Source of the DNA: Vibrio jasicida CAIM 1864 = LMG 25398
GTDB lineage: Bacteria; Pseudomonadota; Gammaproteobacteria; Enterobacterales; Vibrionaceae
Assembly (NCBI RefSeq): GCF_000400365.1
Contig: NZ_BAOG01000071.1
Coordinates: 39,973-103,972, forward strand
Length of the DNA stretch: 64,000 nucleotides
Reading direction: 5' to 3'
The position numbers and the translations under genes were made by a program. Position 1 is the first letter of the stretch. Each line of letters starts with the position of its first letter. Shown here in pieces: positions 27,493 to 37,207 of this stretch. Below the pieces are notes generated by a model. That model was not told where the DNA came from. It worked only from the letters and a program-made list of their open reading frames with translations, and ran no database searches.

Positions 27493-30069
27493 CTATTGCT
27501 CTCTAGCACAAATTACAGGGGTTGCTAATTCCTCAGAATTTGGGGTAAAACCTGATGTATCCAGGCCTGGTAAGGAGTTCACCCCAGTAATGATCGTACT
27601 GTAGTACCTTCTATAAGAACCTCCACCCAAACTCCAATTGAAAGAGTTACGATCGTGGGTCATGCTGATAATGTCGGCATCAAAAACCAATCGACCCTGA
27701 TCGATCCCCAACCTAAGAGTACTCTTTTCAGTATACAATCCTGGGCTACTACGGCTCGTAATCGTAGTTGTTACATAATTCTGTTCATCGGCAGCAATCC
27801 ATACATTCAGCGCTTTCCAAATCGGGTTGGTTTCTGCAATCGTCAAACGAATATCTTCGGCATCGGAAGCGTCAATATACTCCTGAGCTTCTGCTTGGGT
27901 GAGGGGTCTCCATTCATCTCCCAGTGAATCACAAGACGTAATAATGTGGCCAGCATATGGTGCGATGGTGATATCTAACGGAGTCACCCATTGCCATCCT
28001 CCCCATTGGGTGATGTGATCTAGGAAATGCACCCCGCCTAAGGTATTAATATGTGTGACCCTAGTTGTGGTTTGGTCTGAGTTATTGGCTTCATCGTTCA
28101 CCATATTGAAGACAGCATTTCCTTCCTCATCCGTGAAGGCACTTCGATTAATAAGTTCTGCGCTTTCGGGGTCATTTAAGTCGCTGATGATTTCCGCGGT
28201 GACTTCAACGCCTTTTATGGCATTACTGTTGGCATCCAATATTTTAGCTGCGAGCGGATAAGGAGCGCTATCACCAGGGATCCACCCTAACGTCTCCATT
28301 GATGTCTCTGATACCATTGCTGTCGCCGGATCACCGACAAACGACACTGTGGTACATGTGTTCTGTACCCCCACCTCACCACAAACTGTCACTTCTTCCG
28401 CCTTGATGTTCGTGACGCTCGCGATGGCTTGTCCATTTTCATCGGTCGATTCATTCAATGTGGCCAACGCTGCTTGGTTGCTCGCACTCTGCACTGTAAA
28501 GTTGATGGTCGGCCCTAAGATTGGGGCGTCATCTTGACCCAGCAAGGTGAAGACCACTTGAGCTTCATCGACCCCGTTGGCAATCACATCCTCAGTCGGT
28601 CCTTGGACAGTAAGCCCACCGGCAATACACGTCACAAGGTAGTTTCCACCCAAGTAGTCACTGACGATGCCCGTGTCCGGATTCACTGTTTTCGCCGTGC
28701 CATTGTCACTAGCCAGATATTGCGTCGAGATTGGCCAGTTATTGGCTTCTTGCACATTGCCCTCAGCTCTCTTCTGAAGCTGCTGAAGCTCAGAGCTGGT
28801 TGGCAGTCGACCTTCTAAACCGCAATACGTTTGCGCACCACCAAAGTCAAACAGCGCAAGGTCGGCTGGCGGCGTGTAGTAGGTATCCACCAAAGTTTCT
28901 CTATACTCAATTTGACTCCCCGCCGCATCTTGTGTGGTCATTGGCGCGGTAAAATACAAGCCTTCAAAGAAAATCCCGTTCCATTGCGCCGTTCGATTTG
29001 GGTCAAACACTGGCACTTCCATCAGACCCATCGCGTAGGCTCCGTTTTTGTCTGCTACCGCAAAAGAGACATAATGGTTGCCCATCTTTGAGGAGACAAA
29101 GGTGAACACCTTATTGTCAGTGTCTTGTGGTTTTAACGGCGCCGTGGTAGCGTTAAATGAGTCAACATACACAAGCTGAAAATCATCGTCATCAATAGAC
29201 TCGACGTACGGTGTGATATCAATTTCCTTGACGTCATTGATTTCGACGTCGTCATAAACAATGTTATCTTTGACAACTAAACCTAAATTTGCACGCTCAG
29301 CGACCGCGATATCAAGCGTCCCCAGCAAAACATCGCCTGTGGTTTCGTTGATATAACTGAATAGAATACGCTCAATACCTTGATACCCACCCAAAGGTGA
29401 ATAAAGAATGGTGTCGGTTTGTGGGTCCGCTGTTGCCTCGTTGCCTTCGCTGTAAGGCAATGAAAGTGTTGAATTTAAAGCATACTCTTCTGGTACTTCG
29501 AATGCCGTTTGATGCAGCAGTTGTTGTTTGACATTGATTTCAATTACCGTATCAATCAATGTCACCGCGCTGATAGCACGTAGCTCAACCCCTGAAGTAT
29601 CTGCATTTTTAGATTGGGTGACCGCAACACGGCTAACCGCGACATCGGTAGGTGCGCCAGTCAGGCTCATCGGGCTGACTGCGTTGCGTGTGCTGCTTGC
29701 TTGAGCACTTGGCACTTCAGTCACCGAAACTTTGTACTCATAGTCACAGGCTTTGGCTGTGTCAGCTGCGATAGTAAAGCTTTGAGCACCAATGGCCAAA
29801 GGTTGACATTCGGCACTTTGTGTCAGTGGGTTTACGTCCTGCAGGACGAAGCTTTTTCCATTGCTGACAGAAACTTTATCAGAAAGGTCGACAACGTAAC
29901 GGTCGGTATATTCTGCGATAAAGGTGATGTTTTGAGCGGTTATTGTGGTCGAGGCTAACGGATTTGGTGAGATAGTGTTACTTCCGGCACTGTCATCGCC
30001 ACCATTACATCCTGCTAACCCCATTGTCAGCACCATTGCTGGCAAGATGTTTATTCTAGTATAAATCAT
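27493..30069 (-). CDS. Large Ig-like surface lipoprotein
   Basis: A lipoprotein signal (LAGC, lipidated Cys21) is followed by a Ser/Thr/Asp-rich stretch and several beta-rich domains. About 190-260 resembles tandem Ig/cadherin-like repeats of surface proteins. About 490-700 contains two Big_1 (invasin-type) domains (VDEAQVVFTLLGQDDAPI, TDENGQAIASVTNI, FTDEEGNAVFNMV). Between them (about 405-430) lies AQTYCGLEGRLPTSSEL, a Cys/RLPT motif known from intimin-like adhesins, with a second related segment near 730 (CDSLGDEWRPLTQAEA). Such proteins are surface-exposed and bind host or partner proteins. It is followed by no close gene on its strand. Confidence 0.82.
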   Translation of the reverse strand: MIYTRINILPAMVLTMGLAGCNGGDDSAGSNTISPNPLASTTITAQNITFIAEYTDRYVVDLSDKVSVSNGKSFVLQDVNPLTQSAECQPLAIGAQSFTIAADTAKACDYEYKVSVTEVPSAQASSTRNAVSPMSLTGAPTDVAVSRVAVTQSKNADTSGVELRAISAVTLIDTVIEINVKQQLLHQTAFEVPEEYALNSTLSLPYSEGNEATADPQTDTILYSPLGGYQGIERILFSYINETTGDVLLGTLDIAVAERANLGLVVKDNIVYDDVEINDVKEIDITPYVESIDDDDFQLVYVDSFNATTAPLKPQDTDNKVFTFVSSKMGNHYVSFAVADKNGAYAMGLMEVPVFDPNRTAQWNGIFFEGLYFTAPMTTQDAAGSQIEYRETLVDTYYTPPADLALFDFGGAQTYCGLEGRLPTSSELQQLQKRAEGNVQEANNWPISTQYLASDNGTAKTVNPDTGIVSDYLGGNYLVTCIAGGLTVQGPTEDVIANGVDEAQVVFTLLGQDDAPILGPTINFTVQSASNQAALATLNESTDENGQAIASVTNIKAEEVTVCGEVGVQNTCTTVSFVGDPATAMVSETSMETLGWIPGDSAPYPLAAKILDANSNAIKGVEVTAEIISDLNDPESAELINRSAFTDEEGNAVFNMVNDEANNSDQTTTRVTHINTLGGVHFLDHITQWGGWQWVTPLDITIAPYAGHIITSCDSLGDEWRPLTQAEAQEYIDASDAEDIRLTIAETNPIWKALNVWIAADEQNYVTTTITSRSSPGLYTEKSTLRLGIDQGRLVFDADIISMTHDRNSFNWSLGGGSYRRYYSTIITGVNSLPGLDTSGFTPNSEELATPVICAREQ

Positions 30070-30378
30070 CGAAGGTATTCCTGAGACTATTTAAAGCTAA
30101 AATAATAAATGGGACTTTCATTAGGAGATAGAGCGTTTATTAAAACTAGTTCTCTTATAAGCCTATTTGTTAAATTAACAATAACTTAGAATTAATTTTA
30201 GAGTAACTTGCCAAATAATTTCGCACTCCAATGAAGTATAAGGCCACATATAGTACATTACATGTTAAAAAATAAAACAAAAATAGAACTACAATACTAA
30301 CGTTATACTTCCAAGATAATCGTTTTTATCGGATTAACAAATCCTTATTTATTATTTAAAAGATGTTATTATATGCAT
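30070..30378. other. AT-rich intergenic region, promoter of the Ig-like lipoprotein
   Basis: I see no coding frame of note. The region separates the lipoprotein start from the end of the fimbrial operon and presumably holds the lipoprotein promoter. Confidence 0.35.
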
Positions 30379-30408
30379 AAAGAGGTATTACTATAGAAAT
30401 ACCTCTTT
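30379..30408. terminator. Terminator at the end of the class 5 fimbrial operon
   Basis: An 11-bp perfect stem AAAGAGGTATT/AATACCTCTTT with an 8-base loop lies 11 bases beyond the stop of the last operon gene. Confidence 0.75.
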
Positions 30409-30419
30409 GTTTTTCGATT

Positions 30420-31175
30420 TTATTTACACACCACCACTGGATAATAGATAATTTCTCCAGGATAAACTAAATTTATATTTCTCCCTCGTAATTGAGGATT
30501 TAGATCAAGTATATCTTTCAGTGTGATGTGATTGGTCTCTGAAATCTTAATCAAATAGTCACCTTCAACCAGTCTATAGGGCATACTTTCAAGATGACAC
30601 GCTTCAGTTTCTATTGGAGTTGCCTCGGGTTCTTCTAACTCAGGAGTAGAGAAGACAATGTCCATATCATCTTTTACATCAGGCTGAGAAGTCGAGAAAC
30701 GATACAAGAATGACAAGCTAAACGAGTACAAATCATCGTCTAATTTATTGATATCAAAAATACCCTGATAGCTAACATCAGCTATCCAATTTCGAGACAA
30801 TTGATATTGTAATCCTAACTGAGCACTGGGGCTTAGCTCATTATCAATATAAGAAAAACCAGGCCCAGCATAAATTGCGGTAAAATCACTCACCGGCATT
30901 AACCAATTGGCGCGAATAGTAAGCGCCTCTAGATCATGGTTATCATCTCTATTTACGTTAAAGTTTTGATAACCCGCCTCAAAAAAAATATCATTTTTAA
31001 AGTGATAGCCAGCGACCGCTTCAAAACCGAACGCTTCGCTTTCTTTTTTACTATCGTCTAAAATTGAACTATTAACCCCACCTTTAATGTAATAAGGTGA
31101 TGTAACTTCGATACTTTTAGCGTTCACAAACGGCGGTAGCACTACAAGTAATGCTAATAAATTATAGTATTTCAT
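30420..31175 (-). CDS. Outer-membrane beta-barrel protein with C-terminal LysM domain
   Basis: A signal peptide (about 1-19) precedes an eight-strand OmpA-like barrel (about 22-165). It has alternating aromatic strands such as YKFKNDIFFEAGYQNF-like segments and ends in YSFSLSFLYRF. After a Pro/Glu-rich linker, residues about 200-250 form a LysM domain (YRLVEGDYLIKI, LKDILDLNPQL, LVYPGEIIYYP) that should bind peptidoglycan. The gene starts 1 base after the tip gene and is the last of the fimbrial operon. A barrel plus LysM protein is not a standard component of class 5 pili, so an anchoring role is inferred. Confidence 0.8.
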   Translation of the reverse strand: MKYYNLLALLVVLPPFVNAKSIEVTSPYYIKGGVNSSILDDSKKESEAFGFEAVAGYHFKNDIFFEAGYQNFNVNRDDNHDLEALTIRANWLMPVSDFTAIYAGPGFSYIDNELSPSAQLGLQYQLSRNWIADVSYQGIFDINKLDDDLYSFSLSFLYRFSTSQPDVKDDMDIVFSTPELEEPEATPIETEACHLESMPYRLVEGDYLIKISETNHITLKDILDLNPQLRGRNINLVYPGEIIYYPVVVCK

Positions 31176-31176
31176 T

Positions 31177-32220
31177 TTATATCCTTGGCGATACCATAAT
31201 TGTTATAGAATCTGAATATTCTCCTGAAACCAATGGTTCGCCTTCCACATCATAGTCAAATTGCAGGTTAAATGGAAGATTAGTTTGAATACCACTTTCC
31301 TCTCCAATATACGTCATTTGATGATTCAACTTACCTTCGCTAACTAAAGACTGCTCACTGCATTCCGGGCATGTTAGATTGTATGGAATAATGATCTCCG
31401 GCGAATTATTATGAACTAGTTCATACTCTTGGTTGTGCATGGTCAGCACGATGCCATTGTTAAAATAACCTTGTGCTTCTAACCTATAGTTTGTCTGGGC
31501 GGAAACACTTCGATTGACGGCATTATAAACAGGCTCCATTACTCCATCACCTTCGAGTACGACCACATTCGTCACTTCTACAGGTTCATAAATGAAGTTA
31601 AAGACTATAACATCACTGATATTTCTATAAGTTGAAACACCACTCGTGTTTTCATAATGATATCGAATAGTAAATGGCACTGAACCAGTATATGTTCCCT
31701 CGGATTTCCCAGCTAAGGCACTTGCAACAACGGTTCCATCGATATGAAACATTGGCCTAAATAAAACGAACGGAGAAGTAGGTACTGCAGTAGAAAGTTT
31801 GGTTGAAGAAACGCAACCAATACCGCCAACACTAACTATAGGTAATTGTACATAATCAATCGGGCAAGAAGGGTTAATACTGTTAATGTCTTCAATGTAA
31901 TCAATTCCCGTAGTATTGTATTGTACACCGGTGACAGAAATAGAGATGGGAGACGTGACTTCACCGTTTAGGCCCCCTCTTAGGATCATTTGATTCGCTG
32001 CTGCCGCAGGTAAAGAACCAGGGGACCAAGACATTACTGAACGGAGTGCGGGTGGAACTCCCCACTTGCTTGGAACCATACTGTTATCGTTACCGTAAGT
32101 TACGTTATCCCATCTCACTTCACCCGCTTTTACCTCACCACTTATGTAAAAAGCGCTGTATACGTTACTGGTAAACATTGATAGCCCTAAAACGATGAAG
32201 CGATTAAATATTTTGTACAT
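31177..32220 (-). CDS. Class 5 fimbrial tip adhesin/minor pilin, CooD/CfaE-like
   Basis: A 347-aa secreted protein (signal peptide to about VYSA22) has a two-part layout: an N-terminal adhesin-like half and a C-terminal pilin-like half (SGEYSDSITIMVSPRI is a typical terminal strand). Cys residues (SCPID/GCVSS, CPECS) could form disulfides, and its position after the chaperone matches the tip subunit of CS1-family operons. It probably caps the fibre and binds the receptor. No receptor-binding residues can be named. Confidence 0.75.
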   Translation of the reverse strand: MYKIFNRFIVLGLSMFTSNVYSAFYISGEVKAGEVRWDNVTYGNDNSMVPSKWGVPPALRSVMSWSPGSLPAAAANQMILRGGLNGEVTSPISISVTGVQYNTTGIDYIEDINSINPSCPIDYVQLPIVSVGGIGCVSSTKLSTAVPTSPFVLFRPMFHIDGTVVASALAGKSEGTYTGSVPFTIRYHYENTSGVSTYRNISDVIVFNFIYEPVEVTNVVVLEGDGVMEPVYNAVNRSVSAQTNYRLEAQGYFNNGIVLTMHNQEYELVHNNSPEIIIPYNLTCPECSEQSLVSEGKLNHQMTYIGEESGIQTNLPFNLQFDYDVEGEPLVSGEYSDSITIMVSPRI

Positions 32221-32223
32221 AAG

Positions 32224-32946
32224 TTAATTACTCCGTTTTATCACTTCTTTCTTAGAGTAACTTTTATCATGAGAATTAACAGTTACTCGAAGGTTATCAC
32301 TTTGAATCGTATCTATTAGGTTGAATGTTTTATGTCTACCAGCAAGTACTGTTAGCTTCTGTCTACATTGGGAGGTAATCTCTGTTGTGCAACTATCCAA
32401 GTAGACTTGTATCATAGTGTTACTGTTATTTTTTACTTCTAATTCAGAACCTCTATTTAAAATAGAGTAATCAACCACAGGCTCTGTTGTAGGTATAATG
32501 TAAACCGGAGCGAAACCATAATTAACTTCGACACCGGAAGCCTCTTTTCCTTCCTCCCTATATTTACTTGGAAGAAATGATAAAGAAAACATCAAGTCTT
32601 GTGAATTATCACACGTCGTATTGTGGCACAAGCTACGAATACCGATGTCTTTCTCTTCTCCTTGTTTTAGAATCAAGCGTTGATGAGTTAAAGATATTTT
32701 CCAATCAGAAAGATTCTCTCTACTGTAGTTATTTTTTATAATCTCTGTTCCGTCTTTTATTTTTATTTCATCAATAAGCGTTTCAACAAAAAGTGGCGAA
32801 TCTTCATCGTTGGTCAACGTAATGATTCCATTTCCTTTCTCATCACCGACAATTACCATCTTATCTACTTGAAAGGCCTGTGATTGCAAAGAGTAGAGAC
32901 CACATACTAAACTCAATAGAGATAGTGTGATTTTTTTTAATTTCAT
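32224..32946 (-). CDS. Periplasmic pilus chaperone, CS1/alpha class
   Basis: A 240-aa PapD-like chaperone has a signal peptide (about 1-24) and two Ig domains. Strand features include MVIVGDEKGNGIITLTN (edge strand) and a second domain with two Cys pairs (SCTTE, QCRQ). Family knowledge: such chaperones complete the fold of pilin subunits and deliver them to the usher. It begins 8 bases after the usher stop and ends 3 bases before the tip gene. Sequence is divergent from the FimC type, which fits the class 5 group. Confidence 0.78.
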   Translation of the reverse strand: MKLKKITLSLLSLVCGLYSLQSQAFQVDKMVIVGDEKGNGIITLTNDEDSPLFVETLIDEIKIKDGTEIIKNNYSRENLSDWKISLTHQRLILKQGEEKDIGIRSLCHNTTCDNSQDLMFSLSFLPSKYREEGKEASGVEVNYGFAPVYIIPTTEPVVDYSILNRGSELEVKNNSNTMIQVYLDSCTTEITSQCRQKLTVLAGRHKTFNLIDTIQSDNLRVTVNSHDKSYSKKEVIKRSN

Positions 32947-32954
32947 AATTTCCC

Positions 32955-35723
32955 TCAGTTTGTTTTTGCCACTGGATAGCTAATTGAATCCGCCTTGTAC
33001 AAGTTTTTCGCTAGTAGCTTAATATTCTCGATTTCAGTTTTATGATTAGCTAACATATCAGTCATGTTAGATGTTTTATGTGCAATATAAACAGCTTTAT
33101 AATTACCAACATCTTTTTGGATAACTCTATATCCTAGTAATTTAAGTTTGTTGACTGAATTCTTTAGTTGATTTGAATTTTCATATGCACCTAAGAAAAC
33201 TGCACTTAATATCTCTTCATTAACTTCAATTTGTAGAATTTCACTATTCTCAGTAATTGGCAAACAATAATTCTGACCAAAGTTAAGCTGGTTCGTCGAG
33301 CTAAATTCATATGGCAATAAGCACTGTTGGCGATTAGAAGACAGTTCGAAGTTCAGTCCTTCTAATACCGTCACTCGATAAACACCTTCTGTCATTTCAT
33401 TAACTTCAAGACACCCTTCACCCTTACATGTTATTTCTGTAATAGGTTCATCGGATATATCGTTAAATGACGTAACAAATGACACCACTCTACTAACCTT
33501 CGGTGATAGGTAAGACACAGCGCCTGGATGTGAGTAGACGGTCTTTTTGCTTTCACCAGAGTTAAACAAATTCACGCTTTCTGAATCAAAGTTAGCATCG
33601 TATTCGTAGTAGTTTCTTAAAGGAACAATTCGTTCATTCTCATAAACAATAAACTTACTGCTAGATTTACCGTTTCTATCTAAAGTGACATAACCACGTT
33701 CAATAATTTCTTCATCGATTTCTTCATTAGCACGTACATCCTCAATATCAATCAACGCATAAGCTGAAGCCCGCTCTTTGGTGATGTGCACCCCCTCACC
33801 TGTCAGTATTTGTGTACTAGAAATACCAGCATTTGCCCCCTTGTTGCTATCGCGAGTTGATAAATATGCTACCGCATTTACACGAGCATAGTTTGTCGAA
33901 CCATCGACCGAGAATGTTGTATCCTGATACATCTCTTCACTATCGCGGTTATATGTATTGGCTACCTCAAGAGACGTATAGAACGCATCAGAATCAATGA
34001 GTTCATTCACTCGAACCGCGGTTCGAAACTGATCAAGTTCTTCAGTATCACTTGTGGTACTTACCATCGCCTCCATTGAATCAGAGAGAGGGACACTCCA
34101 AAGTAAACTAATTGACTTATCATGATTAAAATCTGAATAATCAAAATTAACATTGAGAATCGAATCTAAAATTGTCGGTGTTGTATACCCAAAAGATATT
34201 AAATTATCTTCCCGCTCCAATTCACCAAAGTTATCATTATTAGATAATAAGGTTTCTTCATTTCGCGTATAGATAGCGTAAATTGAACGCCCTTGACCGA
34301 GGCTGTAGTATGAGTTAACTGACCAACGCGAATAGTCTGAATAACCGTACATGTGTGTTGCTAGGAGATCGCCATTCTTGTTATCTAGCTTGTCATAAGA
34401 GATACTGAAGAAATCAAAATTTAGATTTACGTTAGTATGCGATGCTTCTTCAAAGTGACTATGGACACCTTCTACTAACCAACCTGAGGGAAGCAAACTA
34501 AAGTTGCCACCAACTTTATACATTGTGCCCGAATCGGTAAATAACGCCCCAGCACCTAACTGCAAGTTTGGTGTTACTTGGTAGTTAAGAAGCCCTCTTC
34601 CATATACATCATTATCAATAGTATTTATATTTGTGTCTTGATAATCAAAGTTGCTTTCTGCCAAGAAGCCCGCACTAACAGTATAGTCAATACTGCCTTC
34701 TGCTAGTGTGTCATTAGTACTGTTATATACTTGAAAATACTGTACATTTACAACTTCCCCGTTAACAGAGACTTCGACACGGGCTTCATATCGCCCCGAA
34801 GGTAACGCAGTGTATGAAATAGATTGTTGGCCTGCCGTAACATTTGCTTGATAAATTATACGTTCATCACGGTATACTTTAACAGAACCCGTCGAAGGTA
34901 CATAAAAACTCAACACCTTGTTGCTAAGTTGCCCGCCAATTAGTAATTTTTCTGACGAGCCGAATGTAACTGCATTCTGTGCCATACGTGCAGTACTATT
35001 CAAATAATCAACAGAGTTGACGTCAGGATCATATTCAAAGTGTCCAATTTTTAACGAATAAGAGGCAACATCTAAATGATAAGCCGCTTCATAGAGCTCA
35101 GAACCTTGTTCATTATTGGTTAAGTTAAAGTCACTTTTAAAATAACCATAAGGTAACCCTAGAATAGTTTCATCATTTAATGATATAACAGAGTCAGAAT
35201 CTTGATAAGAACTTAAATACAGATCAAACGAGTTTATTAGACCGTTACTTACACTTTTTGCATCATGATATTTAGTAGTGGTTTGACGATTTGTAAGATC
35301 TAAGATCATGGGTGAGACAAATAAATAAACTTCTCGTTCGTTGTAATTCTGAACAATATCAAAAGTTTCCGGATACAGTTCACAATTCTCGAGTTTCCCT
35401 GAACATTGAAATTGTTCATCAATACCTAAAATCAACTGACTGATTATTTCTTCACGATATATTTCATTAACTTTATTTTCTTCCAAGAACCTATTAATTA
35501 AAGATTTTGTTTGAATGTTATTTTCATCAATTTTAAGTGTATTAAATGAACTCAAAACCGTTATCGGTTCTGAAAATGAGCCGTCTAAATTACGAAGTTT
35601 AACTTGCAATTCTTGGAGTTTAAAGTGGTCTTCGAAACTTTCAGGAATAAATGCTGCAAATGCACTACCCGAAGAATAAAGACTTAATAAGGGCAATAGT
35701 ACGTATTTTACTTTATTTATCAT
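32955..35723 (-). CDS. Class 5 (CS1/TcfC-type) fimbrial usher with C-terminal SPOR-like domain
   Basis: This outer-membrane usher (922 aa, signal peptide about 1-23) exports and polymerises pilin. The N-terminal segment to about 160 matches the helical/E-set region of TcfC-type ushers. The middle holds a beta-rich plug (KVYRDERIIYQANVTAGQ) and a long barrel to about 650. The C-terminal part has further beta domains with Cys pairs (TCKGEGC, QCLLP...NYC). The last 90 residues (about 835-900: SAVFLGAYENSNQLKNSV, GYRVIQ, YKAVYIA) have a SPOR-domain pattern, which binds denuded peptidoglycan. I do not expect that domain in ushers. The ATG overlaps the minor pilin stop (ATGA). Confidence 0.83.
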   Translation of the reverse strand: MINKVKYVLLPLLSLYSSGSAFAAFIPESFEDHFKLQELQVKLRNLDGSFSEPITVLSSFNTLKIDENNIQTKSLINRFLEENKVNEIYREEIISQLILGIDEQFQCSGKLENCELYPETFDIVQNYNEREVYLFVSPMILDLTNRQTTTKYHDAKSVSNGLINSFDLYLSSYQDSDSVISLNDETILGLPYGYFKSDFNLTNNEQGSELYEAAYHLDVASYSLKIGHFEYDPDVNSVDYLNSTARMAQNAVTFGSSEKLLIGGQLSNKVLSFYVPSTGSVKVYRDERIIYQANVTAGQQSISYTALPSGRYEARVEVSVNGEVVNVQYFQVYNSTNDTLAEGSIDYTVSAGFLAESNFDYQDTNINTIDNDVYGRGLLNYQVTPNLQLGAGALFTDSGTMYKVGGNFSLLPSGWLVEGVHSHFEEASHTNVNLNFDFFSISYDKLDNKNGDLLATHMYGYSDYSRWSVNSYYSLGQGRSIYAIYTRNEETLLSNNDNFGELEREDNLISFGYTTPTILDSILNVNFDYSDFNHDKSISLLWSVPLSDSMEAMVSTTSDTEELDQFRTAVRVNELIDSDAFYTSLEVANTYNRDSEEMYQDTTFSVDGSTNYARVNAVAYLSTRDSNKGANAGISSTQILTGEGVHITKERASAYALIDIEDVRANEEIDEEIIERGYVTLDRNGKSSSKFIVYENERIVPLRNYYEYDANFDSESVNLFNSGESKKTVYSHPGAVSYLSPKVSRVVSFVTSFNDISDEPITEITCKGEGCLEVNEMTEGVYRVTVLEGLNFELSSNRQQCLLPYEFSSTNQLNFGQNYCLPITENSEILQIEVNEEILSAVFLGAYENSNQLKNSVNKLKLLGYRVIQKDVGNYKAVYIAHKTSNMTDMLANHKTEIENIKLLAKNLYKADSISYPVAKTN

Positions 35724-36244
35724 ATATCAACCCCGATAACAAACGCGATTTGACCACTACATTCTTTTGGAGAACCATCTATTTCAACATCAGAAAATGG
35801 TAAAAATTCCAATTCCAATTCATGTTCACTATATTTAAAATTTCCATCATTAGAGTTAAAATCTTCTACAGATAGAGAGGCATCATCTGAAATTGGTTGG
35901 CCATCAAATTTAACTGTAACAAATCCCTCCTGATCAAATTTTTGTCCTGAAAAATTAATACACGCAGATTTATTCTCAATCATTGTTGATGTATAAGAAA
36001 CGCTAGATATATTCATAGGTATACTAGTACTAATTTTCATTGTGGTTGATGCTGGTTTGAACTCGGTATTATCACTATTAACTTCCAACTCTAGTATTGA
36101 TGGGGAGAACTCAACATTTGTAATAGCGTCTGTATAAAAATTATTAATATCAATTGTTGTTTTAACTAATAGTGTTTTTTCAAATGAACTAACGCTCATG
36201 CTAATGAACGCTAATCCAAATAACATCACTGCTTTTTCTTTCAT
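35720..36244 (-). CDS. Class 5 pilin subunit, CfaB/CooA-like
   Basis: A signal peptide precedes the mature start FEKTLLVKTTIDI, close in pattern to the CFA/I pilin start (EKTISV...). The body has alternating beta strands with PMNISSVSY and FVTVKFDGQPISD, matching the CS1 family pattern. It is about 174 aa with two Cys residues that may pair. I start at ATG 36244, which gives the best signal peptide; GTG 36253 is possible. Codon use is AT-rich, unlike the first pilin. It could be a second structural or an anchor subunit. Confidence 0.72.
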   Translation of the reverse strand: MKEKAVMLFGLAFISMSVSSFEKTLLVKTTIDINNFYTDAITNVEFSPSILELEVNSDNTEFKPASTTMKISTSIPMNISSVSYTSTMIENKSACINFSGQKFDQEGFVTVKFDGQPISDDASLSVEDFNSNDGNFKYSEHELELEFLPFSDVEIDGSPKECSGQIAFVIGVDI

Positions 36245-36267
36245 ATTGATCACTAGCTTAAATTAAT

Positions 36268-36293
36268 AAGGCCTGCTGAAAGCAGCAAGCCTT
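36268..36293 (-). terminator. Attenuating hairpin after the major pilin gene
   Basis: AAGGCTTGCTG pairs with CAGCAGGCCTT (one mismatch) over a 4-base loop. It lies in the 75-base gap after the first pilin stop and has only a short U tract. Such hairpins let the major pilin be made in excess over the usher and chaperone. Confidence 0.6.
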
Positions 36294-36319
36294 AGAACTA
36301 AATTGTTAAGTAATACTCA

Positions 36320-36823
36320 TTACATAGATGATGCAAGTACTGTTACCGCAGCTTGGACACTATCACCGCCAACATCTGTCAAAGGGCTATTTTGTGCTAC
36401 TGAAAGGCGAATTGAGTTAGCATCTGCAGCAGCTGCTGCGTCATCTGTTACAACAACACCATCGATAGATACTTCTAACGTAGCAGCGTTATTTGTTACA
36501 CCACCGTATGTCAGAGTACTAGACGCAATTTGCCAGTTTGCATTTTGTAGTGCACCCACTTCAGGAGTTTCTGCTGAACCAGCATTCAAACGCGATTCTA
36601 AAACAATTGTTTCAGAAGTGAATGTGCCATCAGCAGCTGGAGTCAAAGCACCCGATTGTGCAGTTAGGTCACCACCTAAGCCAGTGATCAGGATTGTATC
36701 ACCCGGTTGAACGCTAGGAATCGAGCCAGTCCATACAACTGTTGCTTGTGGGTCCGCTGCCTGCGCTGTACCAATTGCTGCGAGAACTAGAGACGCTAAT
36801 GCTACTTTTTTAAAGTTGTTCAT
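36320..36823 (-). CDS. Major fimbrial subunit of the class 5 operon
   Basis: This 167-aa secreted protein has a signal peptide cleaved near AQA-AD (residue 22-23). The mature part is beta-rich and Ala/Thr-rich, lacks Cys, and ends in a terminal strand (SVQAAVTVLASSM). It is first in the operon, and its codon use is much more biased than that of its neighbours (frequent GTA, GCA, ACT), which fits a highly expressed structural pilin. It is only loosely similar to CFA/I pilin by eye; the operon position is the main argument. Confidence 0.72.
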   Translation of the reverse strand: MNNFKKVALASLVLAAIGTAQAADPQATVVWTGSIPSVQPGDTILITGLGGDLTAQSGALTPAADGTFTSETIVLESRLNAGSAETPEVGALQNANWQIASSTLTYGGVTNNAATLEVSIDGVVVTDDAAAAADANSIRLSVAQNSPLTDVGGDSVQAAVTVLASSM

Positions 36824-37207
36824 TTTTCTTCCTTAAGAAATAATACGTTGTAAAATCGTTAATAAAATCTACCAAAGCTCAGGGAAATTAACTTTATGCC
36901 CCTGACTGAGCAGATGTGATACATTTTGCAAAACGAGGGCCACTTGGGATTGAGCACAGTAAATACAAGATAAAAATATATGCCTACACATTAAATACAA
37001 TCAAAGCAACGAGTTGAATATTGTAAATTAGCGTCAAAGTTCGATTGAATATAAACTATAAATATCGTTTTTCTTAGGTAGACACTAGGTAATTAGATGA
37101 AACCACGAACATTCGCGTTTTAAAATTCCTGATTTATATTTCACCTGAAGTTTGCTTTTATCATTCACTGAGTCATAATTAATAAAGACTTATACTTGAG
37201 AAATGTT
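36824..37207. promoter_or_regulatory. Divergent promoter region of the fimbrial operon and its XRE regulator
   Basis: A gene-free 384-base AT-rich stretch lies between the major pilin and the divergent XRE gene. It should contain both promoters and the regulator's sites. I cannot assign a specific operator. Confidence 0.45.
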
